Assembly: GCF_009650765.1 (NCBI RefSeq)
Contig: NZ_CP045740.1
Coordinates: forward strand, 5,308,001-5,372,000
Direction: 5' to 3'
Length of the DNA stretch: 64,000 nt
From: Streptomyces sp. SUK 48
GTDB lineage: Bacteria; Actinomycetota; Actinomycetes; Streptomycetales; Streptomycetaceae
In this document: positions 29,384-37,829 of the stretch, piece after piece
How the letters are laid out: each line of letters opens with the position of its first letter
Numbering within the stretch: position 1 is the stretch's first letter
Notes under the pieces: generated by a model
What the model saw: only the letters and a program-made list of their open reading frames with translations
Databases searched by the model: none
Told to the model about the DNA's origin: nothing
Program-made: the position numbers and the translations under genes

Positions 29384-30233
29384 GAACGCCGGCGCCCTCA
29401 CCTCGGCCGAGCGGAAACGATTCGTGGACGCCCTGCTGGAGGTCAAGCGGCGCGGCCAGTACGACGAGTTCGTGCGCACCCACATCGCGTACTTCGCCGC
29501 CGACGGCGAGACCCAACTGCGGGCCGCCCACATGGCGCCGTCCTTCCTGCCCTGGCACCGCCGGTTCCTGCTGGACCTGGAGAACGCGCTGCGCCGTGTC
29601 GACTCCGCGGTGACCCTGCCGTACTGGGACTGGACCCGGGACCGCACGGCGACCTCGGTGCCCTGGACCAAGGACCTGCTCGGCGGCAACGGCCGCGGCT
29701 CCGACCGGCAGGTGACGACCGGTCCGTTCGCCTATTCGACGGGCAACTGGACCATCCGGGAGGGCGTCACCGACGGCCGCTACCTCACCCGCGACCTCGG
29801 CCGCGCCGCCGCACCCCTCCAGCTGCCCACGAAGGACGACGTGAACTGGGCGCTGAACGACCCGGTCTACGACGTACGGCCCTGGGACTCGACCGTCACC
29901 CAGGGCTTCCGGAACAAGCTGGAGGGCTGGGGCACCGGCAGCGGCAGCGCCTCCTGGCACAACCACAACCGGGTGCACCGCTGGGTCGGCGGGGCGATGC
30001 TCGGCGCCGCGTCGGTCAACGACCCGGTGTTCTGGCTCCATCACGCCTACCTCGACATGCAGTGGGAGCGCTGGCAGAAGGCGCACAGCAGCCACCGCTA
30101 TCTGCCGGCCGATCCGCCCGGCACCGGCGACGCTCAGCACGGCCGGGTCGTCGCCCGGCACGAGAAGCTGCCGCCGTGGAGCGATACACCCGATCAGCTG
30201 GAGGACATGAGCGGGGTCTACCGGTACGCGTGA
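29367..30233 (+). CDS. melC2: Tyrosinase
   Basis: A 288-residue binuclear copper monophenol/diphenol oxidase that makes melanin precursors. Copper A ligands H39, H55 and H64 and copper B ligands H200, H204 and a histidine of WLHHAYLD are present, as is LPYWDWTRDR. The start at ATG 29367 (MAYVRKNAGALTS) matches other Streptomyces tyrosinases; GGGGGGCCGGT lies upstream inside melC1. It has no signal of its own and depends on MelC1 for export. The terminator at 30281 ends the operon. Confidence 0.96.
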   Translation: MAYVRKNAGALTSAERKRFVDALLEVKRRGQYDEFVRTHIAYFAADGETQLRAAHMAPSFLPWHRRFLLDLENALRRVDSAVTLPYWDWTRDRTATSVPWTKDLLGGNGRGSDRQVTTGPFAYSTGNWTIREGVTDGRYLTRDLGRAAAPLQLPTKDDVNWALNDPVYDVRPWDSTVTQGFRNKLEGWGTGSGSASWHNHNRVHRWVGGAMLGAASVNDPVFWLHHAYLDMQWERWQKAHSSHRYLPADPPGTGDAQHGRVVARHEKLPPWSDTPDQLEDMSGVYRYA

Positions 30234-30280
30234 CCTCGCGCCCGCGCGCACGGGGGAGTTCGAATCCGGTGACGCGCGCG

Positions 30281-30314
30281 AAGAGCCCCGGCGCTCGGAG
30301 GTGCCGGGGCTCTT
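30281..30314. terminator. Bidirectional terminator between melC2 and chaplin gene
   Basis: Perfect 12-bp arms AAGAGCCCCGGC (30281-30292) and GCCGGGGCTCTT (30303-30314). The A-rich and T-rich ends allow use in both directions between the convergent genes. Confidence 0.9.
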
Positions 30315-30334
30315 CGCGGTGCGTGTACGGGGCC

Positions 30335-30613
30335 TCAGCCGCCGTAGCCGGCGCTGGGCTGCGCGAGGGCGCCGCCCTGGTTGACGCAGGTGTTGCCGAA
30401 GGCCGGGTTCAGCAGACCGATGACGTCGATGCTGTCACCGCACACGTTCACCGGGATGTTGACCGGAACCTGGATCACGTTGCCGGACAGCACACCGGGC
30501 GAGCCGACGGCCGCGCCCTGGGCGCCCGCGTCGGCCAGAGCCAGCCCGGCCCCACCGATCACCACGGCACCGGTGCCGAGGGCCACGGCGGCTGCCTTCG
30601 CGATGCGAGACAT
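30335..30613 (-). CDS. chp: Short chaplin with C-terminal extension
   Basis: A 92-residue chaplin: signal peptide MSRIAKAAAVALGTGAVVIG (cleavage near ALA-DAG), chaplin domain with GSPGVLSGNVIQVPVNIPVN and CGDSIDVIGLLNPAFGNTC, then an extra 15-residue tail ending AQPSAGYGG. The ATG at 30613 has AGGAGGAACGTG before it; a frame extension to 30664 lacks signals. It is the only leftward chaplin here, convergent with melC2. Confidence 0.93.
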   Translation of the reverse strand: MSRIAKAAAVALGTGAVVIGGAGLALADAGAQGAAVGSPGVLSGNVIQVPVNIPVNVCGDSIDVIGLLNPAFGNTCVNQGGALAQPSAGYGG

Positions 30614-30752
30614 CACGTTCCTCCTGTCGCTCGGGATACGCGACGGCTGGTCCTGCCGTCGCACTTTCCGTTCAACGCGGCCGTCCGACAGGGGTCACGG
30701 TGATCGGCGGGGGATCACCCTTTCAACAGACAGGTATCCGTTCTCGGCGGAT

Positions 30753-31712
30753 TCACGGCAATTGTCGTACCGGAGATTTCGCCAGATAGGACCGAATGTC
30801 CTCCACTGCCTGGGAGAAGTACGTCCGGTAGTTGGCCGCGGAGACATAGCCGAGGTGCGGGGTGGCGAGCAGGCGGGGCGCGGTGCGCATCGGGTGGCCG
30901 GCGGGCAGGGGTTCGATGTCGAAGACGTCGATGCCGGCACCCGCGATCCGGCCCTCGTGCAGCGCGGCGAGCAGCGCGTCCTGGTCCACGACCGAGGCGC
31001 GGGAGGTGTTGACCAGGTAGGCGGTCGGCTTCAGGAGGGCGAGTTCGGCGGCGCCGATCAGCCCCCGGGTGCGGTCGCCGCCCGGCACATGCACGGAGAC
31101 GAAGTCGCCGCTCGCCAGCAACTCCTCCTTGGAAGCGGCCAGTTCCACGCCGGCGGCCGCCGCGCGCTCCTCGGTCAGCCGCGGGCTCCACGCGCCGACC
31201 CGCATCCCGAAGGCGAGCCCGACCCGCGCGACCGCGGTGCCGATCCGGCCTAGCCCGAGCACACCGAGACGGGCGCCGTGCAGATCGGCGCCGACCGTGG
31301 ACTGCCAGGGCCCGCCGGTGCGCAGCGCGGTGTTCTCCTGGACGATCCCCCGGGCGAGCCCCAGCAGCAGCGCCCAGGTCAGCTCGACCGGGGGAGTCCC
31401 GGAGCTCTGCGTCCCGCACACGGTGACGCCGTGCTTCTCGGCCGCGGCGTAGTCGATCACGGTGTTGCGCATCCCGGTCGCCACGATCAGCCGCAGCCGG
31501 GGCAGCCGGGCGAGCAACGAGCCCGGGAAGGCGACGCGTTCGCGCAGGGTGACGACGATGTCGTACCCGGCGAGCGCCGCCGCGAGCGCGTCCTCGTCGG
31601 CCAGGTGCTCCCGCATCGATACGACCTCCACCGCGTCCCCGAGCACCGACCAGTCGGCCGACTCGATGGCCACACCCTGGAAATCGTCCAGCACCGCACA
31701 GCGAAGCCGCAC
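30753..31712 (-). CDS. D-2-hydroxyacid dehydrogenase family protein
   Basis: A 319-residue NAD-dependent D-2-hydroxyacid dehydrogenase (SerA/formate-dehydrogenase fold). The Rossmann loop GVLGLGRIGTAVARVG, the substrate arginine in NTSRASVVD, the glutamate in GIDVFDIEPLP and the catalytic histidine in TPHLGYVS are all present. It lacks an ACT domain, so it is probably not the main phosphoglycerate dehydrogenase. The substrate is unknown. The GTG at 31712 (MRLRCAVLDDFQG) is the likely start. Confidence 0.88.
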   Translation of the reverse strand: MRLRCAVLDDFQGVAIESADWSVLGDAVEVVSMREHLADEDALAAALAGYDIVVTLRERVAFPGSLLARLPRLRLIVATGMRNTVIDYAAAEKHGVTVCGTQSSGTPPVELTWALLLGLARGIVQENTALRTGGPWQSTVGADLHGARLGVLGLGRIGTAVARVGLAFGMRVGAWSPRLTEERAAAAGVELAASKEELLASGDFVSVHVPGGDRTRGLIGAAELALLKPTAYLVNTSRASVVDQDALLAALHEGRIAGAGIDVFDIEPLPAGHPMRTAPRLLATPHLGYVSAANYRTYFSQAVEDIRSYLAKSPVRQLP

Positions 31713-32146
31713 GCCGTTCTCCCCTCACGAACCGAGCACTTCAGGCGCTTCGGACACGTCGAGCGCTTCGAGCGTCTCGACTGTCTTGAGCGTCTCGAAG
31801 TATGTCGGACGGCGGGGCGGGGGCGCCGAGTTCGACGGGCCAGGATCGCCCCCGATGACGCCCCTCGTCGGTCCGCCCGTCGCGGTTGCGCGTCTACGTT
31901 GTCGCACAGTCGGACACTCATCGCTCAACGGCCCATGGCAGCAGGCCCGTTGTCAGTGCTCAGTCCAGGGTCGCGGAGCCTGGTATTCGCCGTCCTACCG
32001 CGAGAGCAAGCCGGGCCAGCGGCTGCTGACGGGCCTGCCCTCGGTGATCAACTCGGTTCGGCGGGCGAGGACATCCAAGCGAAGGCGTCCCGGTGCGGCC
32101 TTCCTCGCGTGGCCGTGCCGGTGCCACGTGAGCCCCCTCGAAGGGG
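31713..32146. other. Intergenic region with repeated GAGCG(C/T)(C/T)TCGA phrases
   Basis: About 430 bp with no recognised gene. At 31758-31800 phrases such as GAGCGCTTCGAGCGTCTCGA and GAGCGTCTCGAAG recur. Frames on both strands lack coding bias. The sequence may be a decayed gene; I could not name one. Confidence 0.35.
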
Positions 32147-32557
32147 TCAGTCCAGGAGCGCGGTCGCCTCGACCTCGACGAGGACGTCCGGTTCGAAGAG
32201 GTACTCGACGCCGATGAGGGAGGCCGGGGGCATGGGAAGCCGGAGGCCGATCTCCTCGGCGACGGCCTCCACACCGGCCATGAAGTCGCCGATCTTCTCC
32301 GGGCTCCACCGGGTCACGTAGAACGTCAAGCGCAGCACGTCCACGAACGACGCGCCCGCGCCCGCCAGTCCGACGGCGGTGTTGCGCAGTGCCTGCGCGA
32401 CCTGCCCGGCCAGATCGCCGGGTGCCACCGGAGTCCCGTCGGCCTGGCGCGCGACCTGGCCGCTGACGTGGATGTGCTTCGTCCCGGTGCCCACGGCGAC
32501 ATGGTGGTAGGGGACCGGCTGCGGCATGCCTTCCGGCGTGAAGTGCTGAACGGTCAT
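32147..32557 (-). CDS. ridA: RidA-family reactive enamine/imine deaminase
   Basis: A 136-residue RidA/YjgF/UK114 protein, a trimer that hydrolyses reactive 2-aminoacrylate and related imines. The family segments HIHVSGQVARQADG, ALRNTAVGLAGAGASFVDVL and a RLPMPPASLIGVEYLFEP region fit, though the usual active-site arginine position near residue 105 (LRLPMPPAS) should be checked. It is divergent from the hxlR gene at 32635, which probably controls it. Confidence 0.85.
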   Translation of the reverse strand: MTVQHFTPEGMPQPVPYHHVAVGTGTKHIHVSGQVARQADGTPVAPGDLAGQVAQALRNTAVGLAGAGASFVDVLRLTFYVTRWSPEKIGDFMAGVEAVAEEIGLRLPMPPASLIGVEYLFEPDVLVEVEATALLD

Positions 32558-32590
32558 GGGTTTCTCTCCTCCTCGGCAGGTATCCGTAAG

Positions 32591-32601
32591 CTACCTAGTA
32601 G
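32591..32601. promoter_or_regulatory. Candidate HxlR operator
   Basis: The inverted repeat CTAC-CTA-GTAG sits in the 77-bp space between ridA and hxlR. Short TAC...GTA palindromes are usual for HxlR-family regulators, so autoregulation with control of ridA is likely. Not proven. Confidence 0.5.
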
Positions 32602-32634
32602 AAGAAGGACACTTCAACGAGACCAGGTTTCACC

Positions 32635-33015
32635 ATGGATACCGACGACGAACTCCGCATCGACACCCCGCACCGCGAACTGCTCGACCAGATCCTCGAC
32701 AAGTGGTCGCTCAGCGTCCTCAACGAGCTCTGCGAACGCCCGTGCCGCTTCAACGAACTGCGCCGGGCCATCCCTCAGGTCACGCAGAAGTCGCTGACCG
32801 CGACACTGCGCCGGCTTGAGCGGAACGGTGTGATCGAGCGCGAGGTCGTCTCCACCCGCCCCGTGGCGGTCCGGTATCGGATCACGCCCCTCGGCAAGAC
32901 CCTCCGCCACCCCGTTGACGTGCTGCTGGCGTGGGCCTCGCGGAACATGCCCGCCGTCGAACGCGCACGCGAAGAGTTCGAAGCGCGGGAAGACGGTAGA
33001 AGCGTCAGTGCGTAA
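32635..33015 (+). CDS. HxlR-family transcriptional regulator
   Basis: A 126-residue winged-helix regulator of the HxlR family. The domain spans about residues 15-105: LDKWSLSVLNELCERPCRFN, then FNELRRAIPQVTQKSLTATL and REVVSTRPVAVRYRITPLG. One cysteine (ERPCRF) might sense electrophiles or oxidants as in related regulators, which fits a divergent ridA gene. No ligand domain is present. Confidence 0.88.
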   Translation: MDTDDELRIDTPHRELLDQILDKWSLSVLNELCERPCRFNELRRAIPQVTQKSLTATLRRLERNGVIEREVVSTRPVAVRYRITPLGKTLRHPVDVLLAWASRNMPAVERAREEFEAREDGRSVSA

Positions 33016-33257
33016 GCCCAGGGCGCGATGTGGCAGGGCGATGCCTGTGTCGGACCGGTATCCGGGGAGGGTGGAAGGGCTCACCGCAGGGCCCCGTCCG
33101 TGCCCTGGGCTCGCAGCTTGAGGCGGGCGACGCGTTCGCCGTCCAGGTCGGGCCCGGTACCTGTGGCGCCTCGGCGATCACCTGCGGTCGGGCTGGTCCG
33201 GAGGGGAGATGAGGCGAATACGCCGCACACGATGCGGCGCTCACCCGGGCGCCGGTC
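33016..33257. other. Intergenic region between hxlR and MFS gene
   Basis: 242 bp between convergent genes. No coding sequence, strong hairpin or repeat was recognised. It marks the approximate left border of the biosynthetic cluster. Confidence 0.4.
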
Positions 33258-34523
33258 TCAGACCAGGTCCCTGCGCCCGCGGACGGAGCTGGTCCACAGG
33301 GACAGCGGGGTCAGGAAGCCGATGGCGACGATCAGCCAAAGGGCGCCGCGGCTGCCGAGGAGTGTGCCGGCGATACCAGCGGTCAGGGCGCCGACGGGGA
33401 CCGCTCCCCAGGAGACGAAGCGGACGGTGGCCATGACACGGGGCAGAAGTTCGGGCGGGGTGACCGTCTGGCGGTGGGTGCGGGCGAGAACGCTGAGCAC
33501 CACCGCCGCCGCGCCGACGCCCACGTTGCCGAGGGCGAACAGGAGGAGGCTCCAGCTGCTGCCGGCCAGGGGCAGCAGAAGGGTGGCGCAGGCACCGACC
33601 AGGGTGGAGTACAGGATCGCGCGGGCGCTGCCGAAACGGTTGGCCAGGGTAGTGGTCACGGCGGCCCCGATGAAGCTGCCCAGCCCCTCGGTGGCGATCA
33701 GGACGCCGACGAGGCTCGCCGGGACGTCGAGCGTTCTGACGAGGAAGACGGGGATGAGCGCCATGAGCGCACCGAGGGTGAAGTTCACCAGGGTCGCCGC
33801 GGCCGCGCAGAGCCGGATGACCTTGTGGCGGACGACGAAGTGCCAGCCCTCCTTGATGAGCGCCAGGGTCGGCTCCCGCTTGGTCTGTGCCGACGCGGGA
33901 TGCGCGGGTCTCGGCAGGCTGCGCAGGAGCACTGCGGAGACGAGGTAGCTGACGGCGTCGAAGACGAGGCTGACGGCCGCGCCGCACAGCTGGACCAGCA
34001 CACCGCCGACCGCGGGGCCGCCCATCTGGGTGGCGGCGGCGGAGCCGGAGGTGAGGCTGTTGCGCGCGGTCAGTTCCTCCTTGCTGACGATCGACGGAAG
34101 GAAGGTGGAGTTGCCGACGTCGAACACCACCGTCGCCAGGCCCACGACCAGGGCGACGACGACGAGTTGCGCCAGGTGCAGGACGCCAAGGAGAGCCGCG
34201 ACGGGCACGGACAGGACGGCGACGGCCCTGATGACGTCCATGGCCACCTGAGTGCCGCGCAGCGGCAGGCGCTGCACGATGACACCTGCGGGCAGACCGA
34301 TCGCGATCCAGGCGGCGTACTGGGCCGCCGGGAGGAGACTCACCTCGAAATTCGACGCGTGCAGAACACTGACGGCGAGGAGGGGCAGGGCGACTGTGGT
34401 GACCGCGTCGCCGGCCCCGCTGATCGTCGATGCGGTCCAGAACCGCCAGAAGAGGGATGCCCCTTTCGCCGCCCGGCTGATGGCCGCTGAGTCATCAGGT
34501 CTGATCGTCTGGTCGGCCGTCAC
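33258..34523 (-). CDS. MFS exporter
   Basis: A 421-residue major-facilitator protein with about 12 membrane helices, similar in pattern to MFS_3/enterobactin-type exporters (WRFWTASTISGAGDAVTTVA at the N-terminus; NSLTSGSAAATQMGGPAVGG before helix 5). A cytoplasmic stretch (AQTKREPTLALIKEGWHFVV) lies between the two halves. At the left end of the biosynthetic cluster and next to its regulator, it probably exports the product or gives resistance. Confidence 0.85.
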   Translation of the reverse strand: MTADQTIRPDDSAAISRAAKGASLFWRFWTASTISGAGDAVTTVALPLLAVSVLHASNFEVSLLPAAQYAAWIAIGLPAGVIVQRLPLRGTQVAMDVIRAVAVLSVPVAALLGVLHLAQLVVVALVVGLATVVFDVGNSTFLPSIVSKEELTARNSLTSGSAAATQMGGPAVGGVLVQLCGAAVSLVFDAVSYLVSAVLLRSLPRPAHPASAQTKREPTLALIKEGWHFVVRHKVIRLCAAAATLVNFTLGALMALIPVFLVRTLDVPASLVGVLIATEGLGSFIGAAVTTTLANRFGSARAILYSTLVGACATLLLPLAGSSWSLLLFALGNVGVGAAAVVLSVLARTHRQTVTPPELLPRVMATVRFVSWGAVPVGALTAGIAGTLLGSRGALWLIVAIGFLTPLSLWTSSVRGRRDLV

Positions 34524-34638
34524 CGGTCCCCCACCTCCATGAGAATGGCAGCGATCGCGGCAGTCACAGGTCTTGCACGGCTTGCCGATATCGCTGACTT
34601 TTTACGCTTCGGGAATTGCGGATATTGCATGGTCACTG

Positions 34639-35694
34639 TCAGCTCGCGTCTTCGCCGACCATGTCGACGGTCCCCGCGTCGAGCAGACCCGAGTTGGCGA
34701 TGAAGACGCCCAACTGGCAGCGGCTGCGCACTCCGAATGTCTCGTACATCTTGGAGATATGGCTGCGACAGGTCCGCACGCTCAATCCCATGCGACGGGC
34801 GATGGTCTCGTCCGTCTCACCGTCGGCGAGCAGCTTGATGATGGACAGGCGGACATCCGAGAGCAGGACCTGTACATCTGGGGCGCGGTTTCGGGAGGGG
34901 AAGGGAGTTCCCAGGATCCAGGCCCGCTCGAAGATGCCGACCAGGAATTCCACTACGGCCGGCTGATAGACGGCGAGGGCGGCCTTGCGATCGCTGCGGG
35001 CCGGGATGAAAGCGACCTTGCGGTCGAAGATGATGAGGCGCTCGGTGATCTGCTCGAGGCTTCGGACCTGACCGCCGTACTCGGTCACCTGGTTGACGTA
35101 GCGCCTGGTGGCCGGACTGAAACGGGCGGAATGCTGATAGACCGTGCGCATGCGGATGCCGCGGTCCAGCATGTCTTTGGTGGCCGTCCAGGCCGATTTC
35201 AGGCTCTCCGCGCTCCGGCCTCCGCCCGGCTGGGCCGTGAGGACCTCCTCCTCGCACCGTGCGGCAGCCCGCTCCAGCTCGGCGTTTATGGCGTCGTGGC
35301 CGACCAGGGTGACGAACTCCAGGTTCCGGTCGGAGCCGGCGACCGCCTCGGTGTAGGCGTCCTGGTACTTGCCGAGGTCGGCGCGGAGCCGGAACGCCTC
35401 GCGTTCCAGGTTCTCGATCTGCCGGTCGAGCGGTGCGAGAAGTCTCGATGCCGCATGGCGCGGAGTGGAGACGCTGAAAGTCTCTCCGTCCTGATGGACC
35501 GGCACCAGCAGGTTGTAGCGGCACAGCTTCTCGACGGCGGCGGCTGTGCGTTCCCCGTTCCAGCCGAGCGTTTGGCTCAAGCCGCTCAGCTGAACGTGCC
35601 TTTGACGGGCGGCCAGAGCGTACACACGCTCTGGGTCCGCGTCTTCTGGTTTGACGTCAGCAACTTCTATTTGCTTCAGTGTTGTGTTGCTCAC
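34639..35694 (-). CDS. LuxR-type transcriptional regulator with TrmB-like N-terminus
   Basis: A 351-residue regulator. The N-terminal part (about 20-75: LAARQRHVQLSGLSQTLGWN) looks like a TrmB-type winged helix. The middle (about 120-270) resembles the phospholipase-D-like ligand domain of such proteins. The C-terminus has a LuxR HTH (LADGETDETIARRMGLSVRT; CRSHISKMYETFGVRSRCQL). The GTG at 35694 reads MSNTTLKQIEV. It is the only regulator in the cluster and so the likely controller of the palindromes at 41252 and 49560. Confidence 0.88.
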   Translation of the reverse strand: MSNTTLKQIEVADVKPEDADPERVYALAARQRHVQLSGLSQTLGWNGERTAAAVEKLCRYNLLVPVHQDGETFSVSTPRHAASRLLAPLDRQIENLEREAFRLRADLGKYQDAYTEAVAGSDRNLEFVTLVGHDAINAELERAAARCEEEVLTAQPGGGRSAESLKSAWTATKDMLDRGIRMRTVYQHSARFSPATRRYVNQVTEYGGQVRSLEQITERLIIFDRKVAFIPARSDRKAALAVYQPAVVEFLVGIFERAWILGTPFPSRNRAPDVQVLLSDVRLSIIKLLADGETDETIARRMGLSVRTCRSHISKMYETFGVRSRCQLGVFIANSGLLDAGTVDMVGEDAS

Positions 35695-35896
35695 ACTGCC
35701 CCCTCCGCGCTGACACGCGTAAGCAGATCAGCCGTCGTGGCCTTCGGCGGTCTGATCCCTGTTTCCACACGAGGATATTGCGGACGACGAACCTGGCCAC
35801 ATCACAGAATCCGCGCTCTGCCCCGCGAATTGTCGTCGCCGCACCTGCCGCATTCGGCCACCGCCGAATTGAGCAAGGAGGAGTAAGCGTATGTTT

Positions 35897-35912
35897 CCTA
35901 CCAGGCGGTAGG
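35897..35912. promoter_or_regulatory. Inverted repeat upstream of luxR-type gene
   Basis: Perfect arms CCTACC (35897-35902) and GGTAGG (35907-35912) with a 4-nt spacer, about 200 bp upstream of the regulator start. It could be an operator or a small hairpin at the end of the leftward operon (bfd stop at 35991). No second copy was seen. Confidence 0.4.
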
Positions 35913-35990
35913 CAGTACGGTTTTGAGACACAGTGCAGGTCAGGGCGGCTGAATTCTGCCGGTGAGGGTCTGTGGGACCGGCCCGGCGGG

Positions 35991-36185
35991 TCAGGCGCGC
36001 GTGGCGGAATCCGTCCAGGCGATGAGGTCCTCGACCTCCGCCACGCAGCCCCCGCAGCCGGATCCGGCGCCCGTCTCGTCACATACCGCCGCCGCGTCGC
36101 GGTAGCCCGCCCCGATCGCCGCCATGATCTCGCTCTCGGGCACCCGCGCGCACAGGCAGATCAGCGGGTCATCACTGCCGGACAC
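35991..36185 (-). CDS. Bacterioferritin-associated-ferredoxin-like [2Fe-2S] protein
   Basis: A 64-residue BFD-like protein. Cysteines C10, C12, C44 and C47 (CLC...CGGC) match the [2Fe-2S] ligand pattern of the BFD/NirB domain, and EIMAAIGAGYRDAAAVCDET is typical of the fold. It overlaps the HAD gene by 14 nt and is the last gene of a leftward operon. Inside this cluster it may feed electrons or iron to the diiron or 2OG oxygenases rather than serve bacterioferritin; that is inference. Confidence 0.85.
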   Translation of the reverse strand: MSGSDDPLICLCARVPESEIMAAIGAGYRDAAAVCDETGAGSGCGGCVAEVEDLIAWTDSATRA

Positions 36186-36846
36186 CGTCGCCCAGACCTT
36201 CCGCCCAGCGGACGAGTTCGGCGTCGGCGAGTGAGGACACCAGCCAGTCGTGGTCCAGCACGGCGCCCGGCAGGGAGGGCACGGTGACGACGTAGAGGCC
36301 CGCCGCCCGGGCCGACGCGATGCCGGTGGCGGAGTCCTCGAAGGCGACCGAACGGCCCGGGAGGGCGCCCAGTGTCTCGCACGCCACCAGATAGAGGTCG
36401 GGGGCCGGCTTGGCCGTGGTCACCTCGTCGGCCGCGAAGGACACCGGGAAGTACTCGGCGAGACCGGACGAGATGAGCGCGGTGTCGAGCAGTTCCCGGG
36501 GGGAGTTGCTGGCCACCGCCACCGGAAGGGCCGCGGCGCAGCGCTCGACGAGTCCGGCGGCGCCGGGCAGGGCGTCGGCCCCCTGCGCCAGTTCCTCGCG
36601 CACCAGGCCGAGCAGTTCGGCGGCGAGCTCGCGACCGGCTCCGGGCCGGCCGAAGTACTCGGCCATCGCCTCGCCCGCACCCTGCAACGTACGGCCGATG
36701 ACCAGGGCCTTCTGCTCCGAACCGAAGTCGTGGCCATGTGCGGCGAAGATCTTGGTCTCGGCCCTGGTCCAGCAGACCTCGGTGTCGACCAACAGTCCGT
36801 CACAGTCGAAGACCACGGCCTGCGGGGCGGGGGGAAGGGCGCTCAC
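36172..36846 (-). CDS. HAD-superfamily phosphatase/phosphomutase
   Basis: A 224-residue HAD enzyme of the beta-phosphoglucomutase-like subgroup. Motif I is FDCDGLLVDTE (D14, D16), motif II VASNSPRE, motif III K in TTAKPAPDLY and motif IV FEDSATG. The GTG at 36846 (MSALPPAPQAVV) follows TTGGAGGAAC. It overlaps its neighbours on both sides. A role in removing a phosphate from a sugar or amino-acid intermediate is likely; a second HAD lies at the far end of the cluster, fused to CYTH. Confidence 0.88.
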   Translation of the reverse strand: MSALPPAPQAVVFDCDGLLVDTEVCWTRAETKIFAAHGHDFGSEQKALVIGRTLQGAGEAMAEYFGRPGAGRELAAELLGLVREELAQGADALPGAAGLVERCAAALPVAVASNSPRELLDTALISSGLAEYFPVSFAADEVTTAKPAPDLYLVACETLGALPGRSVAFEDSATGIASARAAGLYVVTVPSLPGAVLDHDWLVSSLADAELVRWAEGLGDGVRQ

Positions 36847-37829
36847 TCTTTGTTCCTCCAAGCGGCGGCCGCGACGGTGGCGAGCAGCGGCGCGACACCC
36901 GGTTCGTTGCAGTCGATCCACTCTGTCAGCACCGACAGGACGTCCCAGCGGGCAGCGCCCGGGGGCAGCTCCGTATCGCTCAGGGCCGTCAGCCAGTGCC
37001 GGACCGCGTCGCGTGTGCGGTGTTCGCGGGCGAGCGCGCCCCACCGGTCCGTACGCCCGGCGAGCCGGCCGAGGCTCGGCTGCGCCGCCAGGTCGTGCAG
37101 CGGCACGTCCCGCTCCAGTTCGGCGACCAGGCTCCGGGCCGGGCACGGCTGCCCCTCGACGGGCGGGCTCTGCGTGAGCGCGCCGCGCAGCCACGCGGTC
37201 CCCGTACGGTAGGTGAACAGCCGCAGCTCCCGGACCAGATCGGCCGGTTCGTCCGGGGTGTGGACGAAGTTGAACAGCCCATTGACCCGGCCGAACCGGG
37301 TACGCAGGTCACGGCCGTGGGCGGAGGCGGGATCGGCCGCGCCCTTGGCGGCGGTCAGCCGGACGCTCGCGGGGAGGCCGGATCCCGCTCTGCGCGTGTC
37401 CCGCAGCAGGACGAGCGCGGACGGGCCGGAGTCCAGCAGGTGGTCGACCACCGCGATCCGCTGCTGCGAGGCGGCGTTGAACTGGTAGCGCCAGATCTCC
37501 CTGGTCAGGACCGGGTCGAAGTGAAAGGGCCGGGCCGCCAAGGGCTTCCAGCCTTCTTCCTCGAGGATCTCCAGCACCCTCGTGCCGCGCCGGCCGGCCA
37601 GGGCGTCCGGCTTGAGGACCACGAAGGTGTTCGCGTGCAGCCAGGCCCGCTCGCTGGGGGAGCCGAACAGCTCCAGCCCCTCCCGCGCGTAGGTGTCCAG
37701 GCGGTACAGGTCCCGCTTGCGCGGATCCGCGGTCAGGGAGTCGAACGCCCGCGGCAGCACGGCCGAGCGGGCCGTGCCCGGCGCGTGGAGGTCCGCCGGC
37801 ACCGGGTCGGCGGTGGTCGTCGTGGTCAC
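36843..37829 (-). CDS. Nucleoside-diphosphate-kinase-like protein, enlarged
   Basis: A 328-residue protein with an NDK-type core inside a longer chain (NDK proper is about 140 residues). TFVVLKPDALAGRRG matches the NDK start, and FGRVNGLFNFVHTPDEPADL matches the region with the phosphorylated histidine (NxxHxSD in NDK; here NFVHTPD). About 60 residues precede the core and about 120 follow (EWIDCNEPGVAPLLATVAAA). The GTG at 37829 overlaps the hydrolase stop. An NDK fold in a natural-product operon is uncommon; it may phosphorylate a nucleotide-like intermediate or a small molecule. Confidence 0.75.
   Translation of the reverse strand: MTTTTTADPVPADLHAPGTARSAVLPRAFDSLTADPRKRDLYRLDTYAREGLELFGSPSERAWLHANTFVVLKPDALAGRRGTRVLEILEEEGWKPLAARPFHFDPVLTREIWRYQFNAASQQRIAVVDHLLDSGPSALVLLRDTRRAGSGLPASVRLTAAKGAADPASAHGRDLRTRFGRVNGLFNFVHTPDEPADLVRELRLFTYRTGTAWLRGALTQSPPVEGQPCPARSLVAELERDVPLHDLAAQPSLGRLAGRTDRWGALAREHRTRDAVRHWLTALSDTELPPGAARWDVLSVLTEWIDCNEPGVAPLLATVAAAAWRNKE

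Noticed and set aside
31980..32145. Possible transposase remnant near ridA (frame with LLTGLPSVINSVRRARTSKR)
   Set aside because: It vaguely recalls the C-terminal part of some transposases, but I could not align catalytic residues or find inverted repeats.
35891..35911. Six-codon plus-strand frame with AAGGAGGAG before its ATG, overlapping the CCTACC/GGTAGG repeat
   Set aside because: It faces away from both neighbouring leftward genes and is too short to judge; the match to a ribosome binding site may be chance.
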